Positions 1 through 8,597 of a stretch of DNA of 64,000 bases are shown in pieces (position 1 is the first letter of the stretch; each line of letters starts with the position of its first letter). The stretch is from Anoxybacteroides voinovskiense. GTDB lineage: Bacteria; Bacillota; Bacilli; Bacillales; Anoxybacillaceae. A program made the translations under genes and the position numbers. The notes beneath the pieces were generated by a model. The model ran no database searches and was not told the origin of the DNA. It was given only the letters and a program-made list of their open reading frames with translations. The DNA lies in contig NZ_JACIDE010000007.1 of assembly GCF_014196205.1 (NCBI RefSeq), forward strand, positions 1-64,000. Direction: 5' to 3'.

Positions 1-15
1 ATCTTTTTTGCTCAT
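1..15 (-). CDS. 5' end of an unidentified gene downstream of ispA (partial)
   Basis: An AGAAGGGGG Shine-Dalgarno-like run precedes an ATG that reads MSKKD and runs off the left edge. It follows ispA on the same strand. In relatives the genes here are dxs or a TlyA-type rRNA methyltransferase (yqxC). The five codons visible cannot decide between them or prove a gene. Confidence 0.35.
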
Positions 16-98
16 CCCCCTTCTGTTCAAGGAATCCTCCCCTTGAAACATATGGAAGAGGATTTAGCTTCCTCCCACAAACATTTTACTCATACTCG
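16..98 (-). other. Intergenic leader with a small inverted repeat
   Basis: Between ispA and the gene at the left edge there is a 7-bp inverted repeat (TTCAAGG at 26-32, CCTTGAA at 41-47). It is too weak and lacks a T-run, so I do not call it a terminator. It is far too short to hold the OLE RNA found near ispA in some extremophiles. Confidence 0.3.
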
Positions 99-977
99 CT
101 AATGATCGCGCGTAGCGACTAAGTCGCAAATGTAGCGCAATACGTCGTCTTGCACGTTGGCAGCTTGCAAATATCGTTTTGCTTCATGGATGTGAAAACG
201 CAATTTGTCTTTTGCCCCTGCCATCGTTAAAAGCGATGGATAGGTCACTTTATCGTTCGCAACGTCGCTGCCGACGTTTTTGCCAATTTTTTCTTCCGAC
301 CCTTCAATGTCAAGAATATCATCGCGAATTTGAAACGCAAGCCCTAAATGGGACGCAAACGCATCCAAATTCGCAAGTTGTGCATCAGTCGCCTCGGCTA
401 ATAGCGCCCCAGCTAAGACGCTATATTGAAGCATTTTCCCCGTTTTATGGCGGTGAATGTATTCGAGTGCCGTGAGCGAAAGCTGCTTTCCTTCTCCTTC
501 CATATCGGCGACTTGTCCTGCAACCATTCCTTCTGGACCTGCCGCTTTGGCGAGCTCAGCAATTAAGGCAATTTTTGTTGCGGGGGGAATGTTTGGGGCA
601 TCGGCAATGACTTGAAACGCATGTGTCAACAGCCCGTCTCCCGCTAAAATCGCCATCGCTTCGCCAAACACTTTATGGTTCGTTGGTTTTCCGCGCCGCA
701 AATCGTCGTTATCCATGCTTGGCAAATCATCGTGAATTAACGAATATGTATGAATCATTTCAATCGCACAAGCAACTGGCAAGCCGGGCGCTAGCTCTTT
801 TTGAAACGCATGCAACGTCGCCAATAAAAGGAGCGGACGGATGCGCTTCCCCCCAGCTTCGAGCGAATAAAGCATCGCCTGCTTTAACGTATCCGGCGCG
901 TGTAGCATCGTGATATAGCGTGACAGTTCTTTTTCCACGAGCTGTTTTTGTTCCCGTAAAAATTGCTCGACTAACAC
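99..977 (-). CDS. ispA: Farnesyl diphosphate synthase (short-chain polyprenyl synthase)
   Basis: Condenses isopentenyl diphosphate with dimethylallyl and geranyl diphosphate to give C15 farnesyl diphosphate for quinones and undecaprenyl carriers. Both aspartate-rich metal-binding motifs are present: DDLPSMDND near residue 85 and RDDILD near residue 215. The length of 292 aa fits the family. A GTG start at 977 is chosen because AGGAGGAG ends 4-5 nt before it; longer frames begin inside that ribosome-binding site. It starts one base after the xseB stop codon, so it is the last gene of nusB-folD-xseA-xseB-ispA and is probably translationally coupled. Confidence 0.95.
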   Translation of the reverse strand: MLVEQFLREQKQLVEKELSRYITMLHAPDTLKQAMLYSLEAGGKRIRPLLLLATLHAFQKELAPGLPVACAIEMIHTYSLIHDDLPSMDNDDLRRGKPTNHKVFGEAMAILAGDGLLTHAFQVIADAPNIPPATKIALIAELAKAAGPEGMVAGQVADMEGEGKQLSLTALEYIHRHKTGKMLQYSVLAGALLAEATDAQLANLDAFASHLGLAFQIRDDILDIEGSEEKIGKNVGSDVANDKVTYPSLLTMAGAKDKLRFHIHEAKRYLQAANVQDDVLRYICDLVATRDH

Positions 978-978
978 G

Positions 979-1209
979 TTACTCCTCCTCAATGGAGAAA
1001 GGCGCTAATTGTCCGTCTTCGCGCAAAATATACTCCATTTGTTTTTCCGCATGTTGCAATTTGTCATGGCACCATTTCGATAGCCGCATTCCTTCTTGGA
1101 AAAAAGCAATCGCCTGTTCTAATGGAACGTTGCCTGCTTCCAACTTTCCAACGATTTCTTCGAGCTGTTTCATCGCTTCTTCAAACGTTAATTCTTTTTC
1201 TTCACTCAT
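979..1209 (-). CDS. xseB: Exodeoxyribonuclease VII small subunit
   Basis: Small helical subunit (76 aa) of exonuclease VII, which degrades single-stranded DNA from both ends. The segment with [17 protein letters not shown] is the family signature. The ATG at 1209 (MSEEKE) is chosen because GGAGG lies just upstream and the length matches the family; the open frame continues upstream into xseA without support. The gene overlaps the end of xseA by 8 bp, as is usual for this pair. Confidence 0.95.
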   Translation of the reverse strand: MSEEKELTFEEAMKQLEEIVGKLEAGNVPLEQAIAFFQEGMRLSKWCHDKLQHAEKQMEYILREDGQLAPFSIEEE

Positions 1210-2554
1210 AAATAACTTCCTCCATTCCAAAGACATGGCAGTCAAGGTGCCCGTCTTGTAGGCGCACTTGAATCGCATCGCCTGGCTGTACTTGCCGGAC
1301 GCTTTTAATCAACTCTTCTTTTTCATTATAAACTAAGCTATAGCCGCGCTCCATAATTTTTAGCGGGCTTAAGGCATGCAGCTGAGATAGAAGCGACGTA
1401 AACTGCCATTGTTTTTGCTGCAATAGCGCTTTTACTCCTTTTTCTAGCGATTTCGTAAGCGTTTGTTGCTTTTCTAGCAGTTGTGCTATTTTTTCTGCCG
1501 GATGGTGTGCGGTTAATTTGACATGTAGTTGTTCCAAACGTTCGGCTTTCCGTTCCATCATTCGCTCGGTGTTCCGCGTTAGCCGCTCAAGCAATATGTC
1601 AAGCTGCTGTTCTTTTTGTTCATATAGCTTTTTCGGATAGCGAAACGCATACGATGTTTGCAAACGGCGCAACCGCTCGGATTCCGTCGTCATTTTTTCT
1701 TTCATCGCACGAATTAAGCGGACGTTTCGCTGCGCGAGGCGTTCGGCGAGTTCGGCGACGTTCGGCACTGCCAGTTCTGCGGCCCCCGTTGGCGTTGGCG
1801 CACGCAAATCGGCGACAAAATCGGCAATCGTAAAGTCCGTTTCGTGCCCAACCGCCGAAATAATCGGCACGCGTGAGGCAAAAATCGCTCGTGCGACTTT
1901 TTCTTCGTTAAACGCCCACAATTCTTCGATCGAACCACCGCCGCGACCGACGATTAACACGTCAATATAGCCGAGCGCATTCGCTTTCTCGATCGAACGG
2001 ACGATCGAATCAGCGGCTTGTTCCCCTTGAACAAGCGACGGGAACAAAATGATCGTTCCAAGTGGGTAGCGGCGGCGAATCGTTGTCACGATGTCGCGAA
2101 TCGCTGCCCCAGTTGGCGAAGTGACAACCCCGATATAGCGCGGGAACGCCGGCAACGGCTGCTTATGTTCTTTCGCGAACAGCCCTTCTGCTTCTAGTCG
2201 CTGCTTTAGCTGCTCATACGCTAAATATAAATTGCCGATGCCTTCCGGTTGCATTTCTTTTACATATATTTGGTAATTACCGCTCGGTTCGTACACAGAA
2301 ACTTCCCCGCGCACAAGCACTTTCATGCCGTTTTCGGGGCGGAATGCTAAGTAGCGATTATAACCAGCAAACATAACCGCTTGAATGCGCGCATTTTCGT
2401 CTTTGAGCGTAAAATACATATGGCCGCGCGAATGGGACGTAAAATTAGAAATTTCCCCCTTGATCCACAAATCTTGTAGATGGGGGTCGACTTCAAATTT
2501 TCGTTTAATGTATTTCGTTAGCGCGGTTACCGTTACATATTTAATATCTGCCAC
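1202..2554 (-). CDS. xseA: Exodeoxyribonuclease VII large subunit
   Basis: Catalytic large subunit of exonuclease VII, 450 aa. The N-terminal OB fold (about residues 1-100, with the [17 protein letters not shown] region) binds single-stranded DNA. The central nuclease domain carries [14 protein letters not shown] and [14 protein letters not shown], both conserved. The C-terminal third is a long charged coiled coil used to bind several XseB subunits. It lies between folD (14 bp) and xseB (overlap). Confidence 0.96.
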   Translation of the reverse strand: MADIKYVTVTALTKYIKRKFEVDPHLQDLWIKGEISNFTSHSRGHMYFTLKDENARIQAVMFAGYNRYLAFRPENGMKVLVRGEVSVYEPSGNYQIYVKEMQPEGIGNLYLAYEQLKQRLEAEGLFAKEHKQPLPAFPRYIGVVTSPTGAAIRDIVTTIRRRYPLGTIILFPSLVQGEQAADSIVRSIEKANALGYIDVLIVGRGGGSIEELWAFNEEKVARAIFASRVPIISAVGHETDFTIADFVADLRAPTPTGAAELAVPNVAELAERLAQRNVRLIRAMKEKMTTESERLRRLQTSYAFRYPKKLYEQKEQQLDILLERLTRNTERMMERKAERLEQLHVKLTAHHPAEKIAQLLEKQQTLTKSLEKGVKALLQQKQWQFTSLLSQLHALSPLKIMERGYSLVYNEKEELIKSVRQVQPGDAIQVRLQDGHLDCHVFGMEEVIYE

Positions 2555-2568
2555 AACATTCTCCTCGC

Positions 2569-3426
2569 TTATTGTTGTTGATGCGCATCGCGCGCTGCTT
2601 CGACTGTATTATGAAGGAGCATCGTAATCGTCATCGGGCCAACGCCTTTTGGCACAGGGGTTAAATAGCTTGCGACTTCTTTTACTTCGTCAAAACGAAC
2701 ATCTCCACAAAGCTTGCCATTTTCTAACCGATTGACCCCGACGTCAATGACAATCGCGCCTTCTTTTACATGCTCTGCCCCGATAAGGTTCGCTTTTCCA
2801 ACCGCGACAATTAAAATGTCGGCTTGGCGAGTAATGGCAGCTAAATCTTTCGTTTTCGAATGGCAATACGTCACTGTCGCATGCTCGCGTAAAAAGAGCT
2901 GACCAACTGGTTTTCCGACAATGTTGCTTCGTCCAACGACAACGACATGCTTTCCGGCAATTTCTACGCCAAGCGATTGCACCATAAATAAAATGCCGTA
3001 CGGCGTACATGGAAGAAACGCTTTTTGTCCGACCATCATGCGCCCGACGTTAATCGGATGAAAGCCGTCGACATCTTTTTCTGGAGCAATCGCCTCGATT
3101 ACTTTTAGTTCGTTAATATGGCTTGGTAGCGGTAGTTGGACTAAAATACCGTGCACCGTTTCGTCGCGGTTTAATTGGTCGATTTGTTCTAACAGCATTG
3201 ATTCGGTAATTGTTGCTGGGAACGTTAAAAGCGTCGAACGAATGCCGACTTCAGCACACGCTTTTTGTTTTCCTTTGACATACGAATGGGACGCTGGGTC
3301 ATCTCCAACAAGAATGACGGCAAGGCCTGGCTCGATTCCTAAGTTTTTTAATTCTTCTACTTCTTTTGCTAGTTGCGCCCGTTTTGCGCTTGCTAATTCT
3401 ACTCCATTAATGATTTGTGCTGCCAT
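2569..3426 (-). CDS. folD: Bifunctional methylenetetrahydrofolate dehydrogenase / cyclohydrolase
   Basis: Interconverts 5,10-methylene-, 5,10-methenyl- and 10-formyl-tetrahydrofolate with NADP, supplying one-carbon units for purines and formyl-Met. Family landmarks: SYVKGKQKA with the catalytic lysine near residue 56, QLPLPSH, and the dinucleotide-binding segment [13 protein letters not shown]. At 285 aa it is full length. It is co-oriented with nusB and xseA; its folate product links it to the gcv operon in this same window. Confidence 0.97.
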   Translation of the reverse strand: MAAQIINGVELASAKRAQLAKEVEELKNLGIEPGLAVILVGDDPASHSYVKGKQKACAEVGIRSTLLTFPATITESMLLEQIDQLNRDETVHGILVQLPLPSHINELKVIEAIAPEKDVDGFHPINVGRMMVGQKAFLPCTPYGILFMVQSLGVEIAGKHVVVVGRSNIVGKPVGQLFLREHATVTYCHSKTKDLAAITRQADILIVAVGKANLIGAEHVKEGAIVIDVGVNRLENGKLCGDVRFDEVKEVASYLTPVPKGVGPMTITMLLHNTVEAARDAHQQQ

Positions 3427-3456
3427 TGTTCCTGCTCCCCTCTTTTGTGTCGTTTA

Positions 3457-3855
3457 TCACTGAGAAATATTTAATGTGGCTTTTACTTTTGATAGCACGG
3501 CGTTAATAAATTTGCTTGATTTATCATCGCCAAACTTTTTTGCCAATTCAATCGCTTCGTCAAAGCTTACGCTCACCGGAACGTCGTCTACATATTTCAT
3601 TTCGTACGTTGCCATGCGCAAAATGGAACGATCGACGTTTGCCACCCGCTCCAACGTCCATTTTTCTAAGTTGTTGCGCAATAGCTCATCAATTTCTGCT
3701 TGATGTTCAACAACTCCAAGTACGAGCTGACGAAAAAACGGATCGAGTTCCTCGCCGTCGACGATATTTTGCATCGCTTCTTCTGGCTCAATCCGGCCAA
3801 CGTCAATTTGAAACAGCGCTTGAAGTGCTTTTTCCCTTGCTGTATGTCGTTTCAT
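3457..3855 (-). CDS. nusB: Transcription antitermination factor NusB
   Basis: 132-aa all-helical RNA-binding protein. With NusE (S10) it binds boxA RNA and supports antitermination in rRNA operons. It starts [18 protein letters not shown], the conserved N-terminus. It is the first gene of the nusB-folD-xseA-xseB-ispA run; the promoter must lie in the 394-bp gap upstream, which holds a GC-rich repeat. Confidence 0.96.
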   Translation of the reverse strand: MKRHTAREKALQALFQIDVGRIEPEEAMQNIVDGEELDPFFRQLVLGVVEHQAEIDELLRNNLEKWTLERVANVDRSILRMATYEMKYVDDVPVSVSFDEAIELAKKFGDDKSSKFINAVLSKVKATLNISQ

Positions 3856-3882
3856 CGTTTCCCTCCTTGTTCCTTAGCGACA

Positions 3883-4023
3883 AACCAGTCGCCTCCGCTT
3901 TTCTTTCTTGTCTAGCTGCGGCTCCTAGCCCCTCGGGACGCTTCCGACCCGCTGCGGCGGCAACAGCCTCCTCGCGGGTCTTTCAGCGCCTGTCGGGGCT
4001 AACCAGTCGCCTCCGCTTTTCTT
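3883..4023 (-). repeat. GC-rich dispersed repeat, copy A, bounded by 23-bp direct repeats
   Basis: A 141-bp block whose two ends are the same 23 bp (3883-3905 and 4001-4023, containing CCAGTCGCCTCCGCTTTTCTT). The interior is far more GC-rich than its surroundings and contains CGCTGCGGCGGC and CTGTCTAGCTG-like segments. Read on the minus strand it shares AAGAAAAGCG, GAGGAGGCT, GCCGCCGCAGCG and AGCTAGACA, in the same order, with the copies at 36475 and 52031. It is likely a non-coding dispersed repeat; its function is unknown. Confidence 0.75.
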
Positions 4024-4038
4024 ATAAACGAACGTTTA
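4023..4038. promoter_or_regulatory. Inverted repeat in the nusB upstream region
   Basis: ATAAACG-AA-CGTTTAT is a perfect 7-bp inverted repeat with a 2-bp centre. It abuts repeat copy A and lies upstream of nusB. It could be an operator, but it does not match an operator consensus I recognise. Confidence 0.3.
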
Positions 4039-4221
4039 TGATGATGATACCATATTTTTGTGATAAACGACACTATAATCCGTACAAATCATGAAGGAGA
4101 TAGATAAAATTATCGGTTTTTACGAATAGAAATCGTTCTTACGCAGATTCGAACCGTCCTTCGCTTCGAGAATCCCCCAGTTTCCTCCGCTCTTTAAGAT
4201 AACAAATTTTCGTCAAAAGAC

Positions 4222-4247
4222 AAAGGGGGCAATTTTTTGCCCCCTTT
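4222..4247 (-). terminator. Terminator after yqhY
   Basis: A 9-bp GC-rich stem (AAAGGGGGC / GCCCCCTTT) with an AT-rich loop, followed on the minus strand by TTTGTCTTTT, immediately after the yqhY stop codon. It ends the accB-accC-yqhY unit. Confidence 0.85.
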
Positions 4248-4249
4248 GC

Positions 4250-4639
4250 TTATTCTACTTCTTCTTGTTTTCCTGTATCAAATTGAACGCCGACGATGTG
4301 TACATTAATTTCGCTCGTTTCTAATCCTGTCATGTTAAATAGCGCTTGGCGCACGTTCTCTTGCACTTTTTTCGCCACGCTTGGAATAGATACACCGAAT
4401 TGAATGAGACAATAAATGTCAATAGCAACCCCATCTTCACGGATATCGACTTTCACGCCTTTTCCGTGGTTTTTCTTGCCTAACCGTTCTACAACCCCCG
4501 CTGCAAAGTTTCCGCGCATTTGGGCAACGCCTTCCACTTCGCTCGCGGCAATGCCAGCAATCACTTCAATCACTTCCGGAGCAATTTCTACTTTTCCTAA
4601 CGTCAATTCTTGCCCCATTTCAAATACGTGCTCAGACAT
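4250..4639 (-). CDS. yqhY: Asp23/Gls24 family protein YqhY
   Basis: 129-aa Asp23/Gls24 (DUF322) protein. Conserved features are the start of the domain (KVEIAPEVIEVIAGIAASEVEGV) and the VKVDIREDGVAIDIY strand. In B. subtilis yqhY is co-transcribed with accBC and its loss is linked to malonyl-CoA or acetyl-CoA carboxylase imbalance. Here it follows accC by 13 bp and ends at a terminator, the same arrangement. The biochemical role is not settled. Confidence 0.92.
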   Translation of the reverse strand: MSEHVFEMGQELTLGKVEIAPEVIEVIAGIAASEVEGVAQMRGNFAAGVVERLGKKNHGKGVKVDIREDGVAIDIYCLIQFGVSIPSVAKKVQENVRQALFNMTGLETSEINVHIVGVQFDTGKQEEVE

Positions 4640-4652
4640 TTGACAGCACCTC

Positions 4653-6005
4653 CTATGATTTCATTACATCATACAACTCAAGAAACTTCGTGTTGAAGTC
4701 TCCTTGCACAAATTTCTCGTGCTCTAATAATTTTAAGTGAAAAGGAATCGTTGTATGAATCCCTTCGATAATAAATTCGCTAAGCGCTCGTTTCATGCGC
4801 GCAATCGCTTCTTCACGCGTCGGTGCATGGACGATGAGCTTCGCAATCATCGAATCATAATACGGCGGGATCGTATAGCCAGGATAAGCCGCAGAATCGA
4901 CGCGCACCCCTAATCCTCCTGGCGGAAGGTACATTTGAATGCGCCCCGGCGATGGCATAAAGTTTTTCTCCGGATTTTCCGCATTAATTCGGCATTCAAT
5001 TGCCCAGCCGTTAAACGTCACTTCGTCTTGCGTCAACGACAGCTTTTCACCTGAAGCGACGCGAATTTGCTCTTTAATTAAGTCCACGCCTGTAATTAAT
5101 TCGGTCACTGGATGCTCGACTTGGATACGCGTATTCATTTCCATAAAATAAAACTTTTTCGCTTTATGGTCAAAAATGAACTCGACCGTCCCAGCACCTG
5201 TGTAATTCACGGCTTTCGCTGCTTTTACAGCCGCTTCTCCCATCTGCTTGCGCATTTCCTCATCTAACGCTGGCGAAGGAGCTTCTTCGACAAGTTTTTG
5301 CAACCGGCGCTGAATGGAGCAATCCCGCTCGCCTAAATGAATGACATTTCCATAAGAGTCCGCGAGCACTTGAATTTCCACGTGACGGAAATCCTCGATA
5401 TATTTCTCGATATACACCCCTGGATTGCCAAACGCTGTCGCTGCTTCTTGCTGGGTAATGTTAATGCCTTTCACTAGCTCTTGCTCGTTTCTCGCAACGC
5501 GAATTCCTTTGCCACCGCCGCCTGCTGTCGCTTTAATAATGACCGGATAGCCGATTTCATTCGCTAGCGCAACCGCCTCATCGATTGTGCCGATGATTCC
5601 TTTAGAGCCTGGAACAATCGGAACACCGGCTTCGCGCATCGTTTCGCGCGCAATATCTTTAATCCCCATTTTTGTAATCGCTTCCGGGCTTGGGCCGACA
5701 AATGTAATGTTGCATTCTCGGCAAAGTTCAGCAAAAGCAGCGTTTTCCGCTAAAAAGCCGTATCCTGGATGAATGGCATCACAGCCCGTTAATGTCGCGA
5801 CACTCATCATGTTCGTGAAATTTAAATAGCTGTCTTTGGAAGCGGTCGGTCCGATACAATACGCCTCATCCGCCAGTTGGACATGGAGCGCTTCGCGGTC
5901 GGCTTCCGAAAATACCGCCACCGTTTCAATGCCAAGCTCTTTGCACGCTCGAATGACGCGAACGGCGATTTCCCCCCGATTGGCTATTAATAATTTTTTA
6001 ATCAT
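4653..6005 (-). CDS. accC: Acetyl-CoA carboxylase, biotin carboxylase subunit
   Basis: ATP-dependent carboxylation of biotin on AccB, the first half-reaction of malonyl-CoA synthesis. The 450-aa protein has the ATP-grasp fold: N-terminal [18 protein letters not shown], glycine-rich loop [14 protein letters not shown] near residue 160, catalytic [14 protein letters not shown] near 285, and the C-terminal domain. Its 16-bp gap to accB and 13-bp gap to yqhY indicate one transcript. Confidence 0.98.
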   Translation of the reverse strand: MIKKLLIANRGEIAVRVIRACKELGIETVAVFSEADREALHVQLADEAYCIGPTASKDSYLNFTNMMSVATLTGCDAIHPGYGFLAENAAFAELCRECNITFVGPSPEAITKMGIKDIARETMREAGVPIVPGSKGIIGTIDEAVALANEIGYPVIIKATAGGGGKGIRVARNEQELVKGINITQQEAATAFGNPGVYIEKYIEDFRHVEIQVLADSYGNVIHLGERDCSIQRRLQKLVEEAPSPALDEEMRKQMGEAAVKAAKAVNYTGAGTVEFIFDHKAKKFYFMEMNTRIQVEHPVTELITGVDLIKEQIRVASGEKLSLTQDEVTFNGWAIECRINAENPEKNFMPSPGRIQMYLPPGGLGVRVDSAAYPGYTIPPYYDSMIAKLIVHAPTREEAIARMKRALSEFIIEGIHTTIPFHLKLLEHEKFVQGDFNTKFLELYDVMKS

Positions 6006-6021
6006 GGCTCGTCCCCCTTAT

Positions 6022-6534
6022 TTATTCTGGCTTGACAAGGAATAAAGGTTGTCCGTATTCGACGAGCTGGCCATTTTGGACAAGAATTTCGACGATTTCG
6101 CCGTTCACTTCTGCTTCAATTTCGTTAAAGAGTTTCATCGCTTCAATAATGCACACAATCGTATCGGTTTTCACCTTATCGCCTACTTTGACATACGGTG
6201 CGGCATCTGGAGATGGCGCAGCGTAAAACGTTCCGACCATCGGCGATGTAATTTTATGCAAATTGTCGGCTTTTACTTCTTGTTTTGGCGGTTCTGCTTG
6301 CTTTGCTTCTTGCACCGGCGCTGTCGGCATTTGCGTCGCTTCTTGTACAGGCGCTGCCGCTTCTTTCACAACCGCTTTCGGTGCTTCAACGACCGTTTGG
6401 ACAACGGTTTCCACCGGCGTGCCGGCTGGTTTTTTCATATGTACTTTTGTTCCTTCATGCTCATATAAAAATTCCTCAATATTTGCTTGGTCAATCAATC
6501 GAATCAGTTCACGAATTTCTTGAATTTTCAACAT
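6022..6534 (-). CDS. accB: Acetyl-CoA carboxylase biotin carboxyl carrier protein
   Basis: 170-aa biotin carrier. The N-terminal domain ([16 protein letters not shown]) is followed by an Ala/Pro/Glu/Val-rich linker (about residues 45-95). The C-terminal biotinyl domain has the EAMKLFNE motif, with the biotinylated lysine near residue 134. Of two adjacent ATGs the second (6534) fits the GAGAGGTG ribosome-binding site and the family N-terminus better. It is the first gene of accB-accC-yqhY. Confidence 0.96.
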   Translation of the reverse strand: MLKIQEIRELIRLIDQANIEEFLYEHEGTKVHMKKPAGTPVETVVQTVVEAPKAVVKEAAAPVQEATQMPTAPVQEAKQAEPPKQEVKADNLHKITSPMVGTFYAAPSPDAAPYVKVGDKVKTDTIVCIIEAMKLFNEIEAEVNGEIVEILVQNGQLVEYGQPLFLVKPE

Positions 6535-6630
6535 CATTCACACCTCTCGCCCCAAAATTGTGTCATATACTACCATCATACGACAGACCTTCCCTCTTGT
6601 TCAACAATAGAATATGACTTTTCGGTAAGT

Positions 6631-6647
6631 TTACTACCTAGTCATAC
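6631..6647. promoter_or_regulatory. Possible FapR-type operator upstream of accB
   Basis: TTACTACCTAGTCATAC resembles the left half of the FapR lipid-synthesis operator (TTAGTACCTAGT, 11 of 12 bases), while the right half is degenerate. It lies about 100 bp upstream of accB. A link to malonyl-CoA control would make sense, but the match is only partial. Confidence 0.3.
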
Positions 6648-6716
6648 AAACAATTATTATTATATAGCATTAAAATCATTTTTCCACTATGAAAAATAAA
6701 ATAAGCACTGTTTCCG

Positions 6717-6755
6717 AAAAAAAGCTGGCCTCTATGACAGAAGCCAGCTTTTTCT
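6717..6755 (-). terminator. Terminator after spoIIIAH
   Basis: Stem AGCTGGC / GCCAGCT (6723-6749) followed on the minus strand by seven Ts, directly after the spoIIIAH stop codon. It separates the spoIIIA operon from accB. Confidence 0.88.
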
Positions 6756-7324
6756 TATTTTGTCGGTTGGAATTCGACCGCGATATCTTGCATATCTTTT
6801 AATTCGCTCTTGACAAGCTGAATAATTTCATTTGCTGCTTGCTTAGAGCTTGTTTTTGCTTTGACGGTTACCCTTACTGTATCACCGTCCGCGCGAACGA
6901 GAACGTCTTCATATCCACCTTTCGATTTGATGAGCGTTTCTAGCGTTGCTTCTTTCTCGGCAAGTGCTTCGAGCTGTTGAATTTTATCCATCGCTTCGCT
7001 TTTTTGCTCCGCCGTCGCACTTGTTGAGGCAACAACCGCATTTAGTTGGTCGCGCAAACGGCTGCGCTGGTCCTCAATTTGCAGACGTAAAGCGGTAAAA
7101 ACATCATCGCTAGCAATGCTTGATGTAACTTTTTCACCTTTCGCTTCCGTTTCTTGTACAGCTGCATCCCCTTTTGCCTTCTCTTTCCCGTCGTTTGTTT
7201 TCGTTTGATCATTCATAAATGCGACACTATCATTCATATCTTTTGGAGCCGTCACATAATAGACAGACAATACAACTACTAGGCTTAACATTGTCAATAA
7301 CCAAACTGTTTGTTTTTTTAGCAT
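6755..7324 (-). CDS. spoIIIAH: Stage III sporulation protein AH (SpoIIIAH)
   Basis: Mother-cell half of the SpoIIQ-SpoIIIAH channel between mother cell and forespore. The 189-aa protein has one N-terminal membrane segment (about residues 6-25), a low-complexity Lys/Glu linker, and a C-terminal ring-building domain of the YscJ/FliF type (about residues 85-189). The ATG at 7324 is 9 nt from GGGAGG; the TTG further upstream touches the ribosome-binding site. It is the last gene of the spoIIIA operon. Confidence 0.95.
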   Translation of the reverse strand: MLKKQTVWLLTMLSLVVVLSVYYVTAPKDMNDSVAFMNDQTKTNDGKEKAKGDAAVQETEAKGEKVTSSIASDDVFTALRLQIEDQRSRLRDQLNAVVASTSATAEQKSEAMDKIQQLEALAEKEATLETLIKSKGGYEDVLVRADGDTVRVTVKAKTSSKQAANEIIQLVKSELKDMQDIAVEFQPTK

Positions 7325-7339
7325 GTAAATCAACCTCCC

Positions 7340-7969
7340 TTATTTTTTTGGCAAGACGGCGACGCGATAACTTGGGACATTGAGGACGCGTGTTACCGCT
7401 TCGACAATCCATTGTTTAATTTGTAAATTATCCGCCCCCTTCGCAACGACGAGCACCCCACGAATATCTGGTTTTTTCGTTGTGACAACAATTGGTTGTT
7501 CCCCTTCTCCGTCACGAGTCATCACCACTTGTTCGTTAAACGAGTGGTTTTCGATTTTCCGTTTACCACCTTCGCGGTCGGTTTCATCCGTTGTTTGCTG
7601 CTGAGTGACGCGGTTTTTTTCTAATACTTTTACTTCGGTTGCATCGACGTTGACAACGACTGTCACATCTTGTACGCCTTCGATCGCTTCTAGCGCTGCT
7701 TTTAGCTGCTCCTCGTATTGCTGTTCATACTCGGCAATGACTTTCGCTTTCGTATCCGACGTTTTTCCGAACGTTTCAACCGCTTTGTTGTCCGTTTTTC
7801 CTGAAACCGCGACAACGTTTGTTGATGATTGGTCTTTCCACGGATGGCTCATAAGCATGGCCAACACGCCGATACAGAGAAGAAGCAATACGTAAATCGC
7901 AGAGATAGGTTTTTTTTCTTTTGTTTCGTTTTCCGATAGTCCAAGCCATCGCTTAATGTACGGAAGCAT
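7340..7969 (-). CDS. spoIIIAG: Stage III sporulation protein AG (SpoIIIAG)
   Basis: 209 aa. One membrane segment (about residues 25-42, SAIYVLLLLCIGVLAML) precedes a periplasmic ring domain with VTVVVNVDATEVKVLEKN and GVLVVAKGADN, the SpoIIIAG/YscJ signature. SpoIIIAG forms a large ring in the intermembrane space of the engulfed forespore. The ATG at 7969 follows TGGGGGG and overlaps spoIIIAF by 17 bp. The open frame upstream is spoIIIAF in another frame. Confidence 0.95.
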   Translation of the reverse strand: MLPYIKRWLGLSENETKEKKPISAIYVLLLLCIGVLAMLMSHPWKDQSSTNVVAVSGKTDNKAVETFGKTSDTKAKVIAEYEQQYEEQLKAALEAIEGVQDVTVVVNVDATEVKVLEKNRVTQQQTTDETDREGGKRKIENHSFNEQVVMTRDGEGEQPIVVTTKKPDIRGVLVVAKGADNLQIKQWIVEAVTRVLNVPSYRVAVLPKK

Positions 7970-8585
7970 CCCCCCAGTCCCTCCCTTCCATTTGGACAAT
8001 GATTTTTTCTTCGTGTACCCCCCATTTCGTGGCGAAAAATGATGCGAGCGTTTTTCGCAATGCTTCATTTTCTCCATCGGTGGAAATAGGTTTTGACACA
8101 TCGATTATCACTGGTTGAATGGTCTGTTGTGTTGGTGTGTGCTGTTGGCTGACAACTACTTCAATTGTTTGAATATCGTCCGAAGTTGGCAGCGAAGAAC
8201 GTTCAGTTGTTTGTAAAGTAATTTGCTGCACCGTCAATCCATATTGTTTCATCAACTCCCCAGCTACTTGTTTTTTCATCTGGACAGCCATTTGTTCTAA
8301 AATATATGCACGTTGTGAGGCTTGTATTTCTTTTTTCTTTTGTTCTAACTCATTTTTCATCATTTCTTGTTGTTCACTTCCTCCTGTGGTCACTGTTGTT
8401 AAAAGGCGATCCACGTCGAGTGAAAAAATGCTTAGTAGTGGCGATAGCATGATAAGAAGGAGAATAAGCCCGATTACCATTTTTACATATTTTTGAAAAC
8501 TTGAAGATGGTAGCAATAAATCAATGACTATCGTAAACAAAAGAAACACAATAATGGTCGTGACCCATGAAATGATAGCGTGCAT
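7953..8585 (-). CDS. spoIIIAF: Stage III sporulation protein AF (SpoIIIAF)
   Basis: 210 aa. Two N-terminal membrane segments (about residues 5-28 and 35-52) are followed by a soluble domain rich in Gln, Lys and Glu. Size, topology and position between AE and AG match SpoIIIAF, part of the mother-cell membrane complex needed for late forespore gene expression. The C-terminal region TKWGVHEEKIIVQME is conserved in the family. Confidence 0.93.
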   Translation of the reverse strand: MHAIISWVTTIIVFLLFTIVIDLLLPSSSFQKYVKMVIGLILLLIMLSPLLSIFSLDVDRLLTTVTTGGSEQQEMMKNELEQKKKEIQASQRAYILEQMAVQMKKQVAGELMKQYGLTVQQITLQTTERSSLPTSDDIQTIEVVVSQQHTPTQQTIQPVIIDVSKPISTDGENEALRKTLASFFATKWGVHEEKIIVQMEGRDWGDASVH

Positions 8586-8597
8586 CGCTTCTCCCCC

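Larger units (their letters stand above)
3856..4249. other. 394-bp intergenic region: repeat copy, inverted repeat, terminator
   Basis: No credible gene. From the nusB side it holds a GC-rich dispersed repeat (3883-4023), then an inverted repeat ATAAACG-N2-CGTTTAT (4023-4038), an AT-rich stretch where a minus-strand promoter for nusB is expected, a weakly structured stretch (4140-4195) whose CCTCCGCTCTTT resembles the repeat edge, and the yqhY terminator. Confidence 0.7.

Noticed and set aside
1-98. OLE RNA near ispA
   Set aside because: OLE RNA is about 600 nt and lies near ispA/dxs in some extremophiles, but fewer than 100 bp separate ispA from the next start codon here.
3516-4094. Plus-strand open frame of 192 codons over nusB and repeat copy A
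   Set aside because: It runs antisense through nusB and through a non-coding repeat, and shows no protein family features.
5836-6468. Plus-strand open frames opposite accB/accC
   Set aside because: Composition (His/Phe/Arg-rich) mirrors the Ala/Glu/Pro-rich accB linker on the other strand, and no ribosome-binding sites are present.
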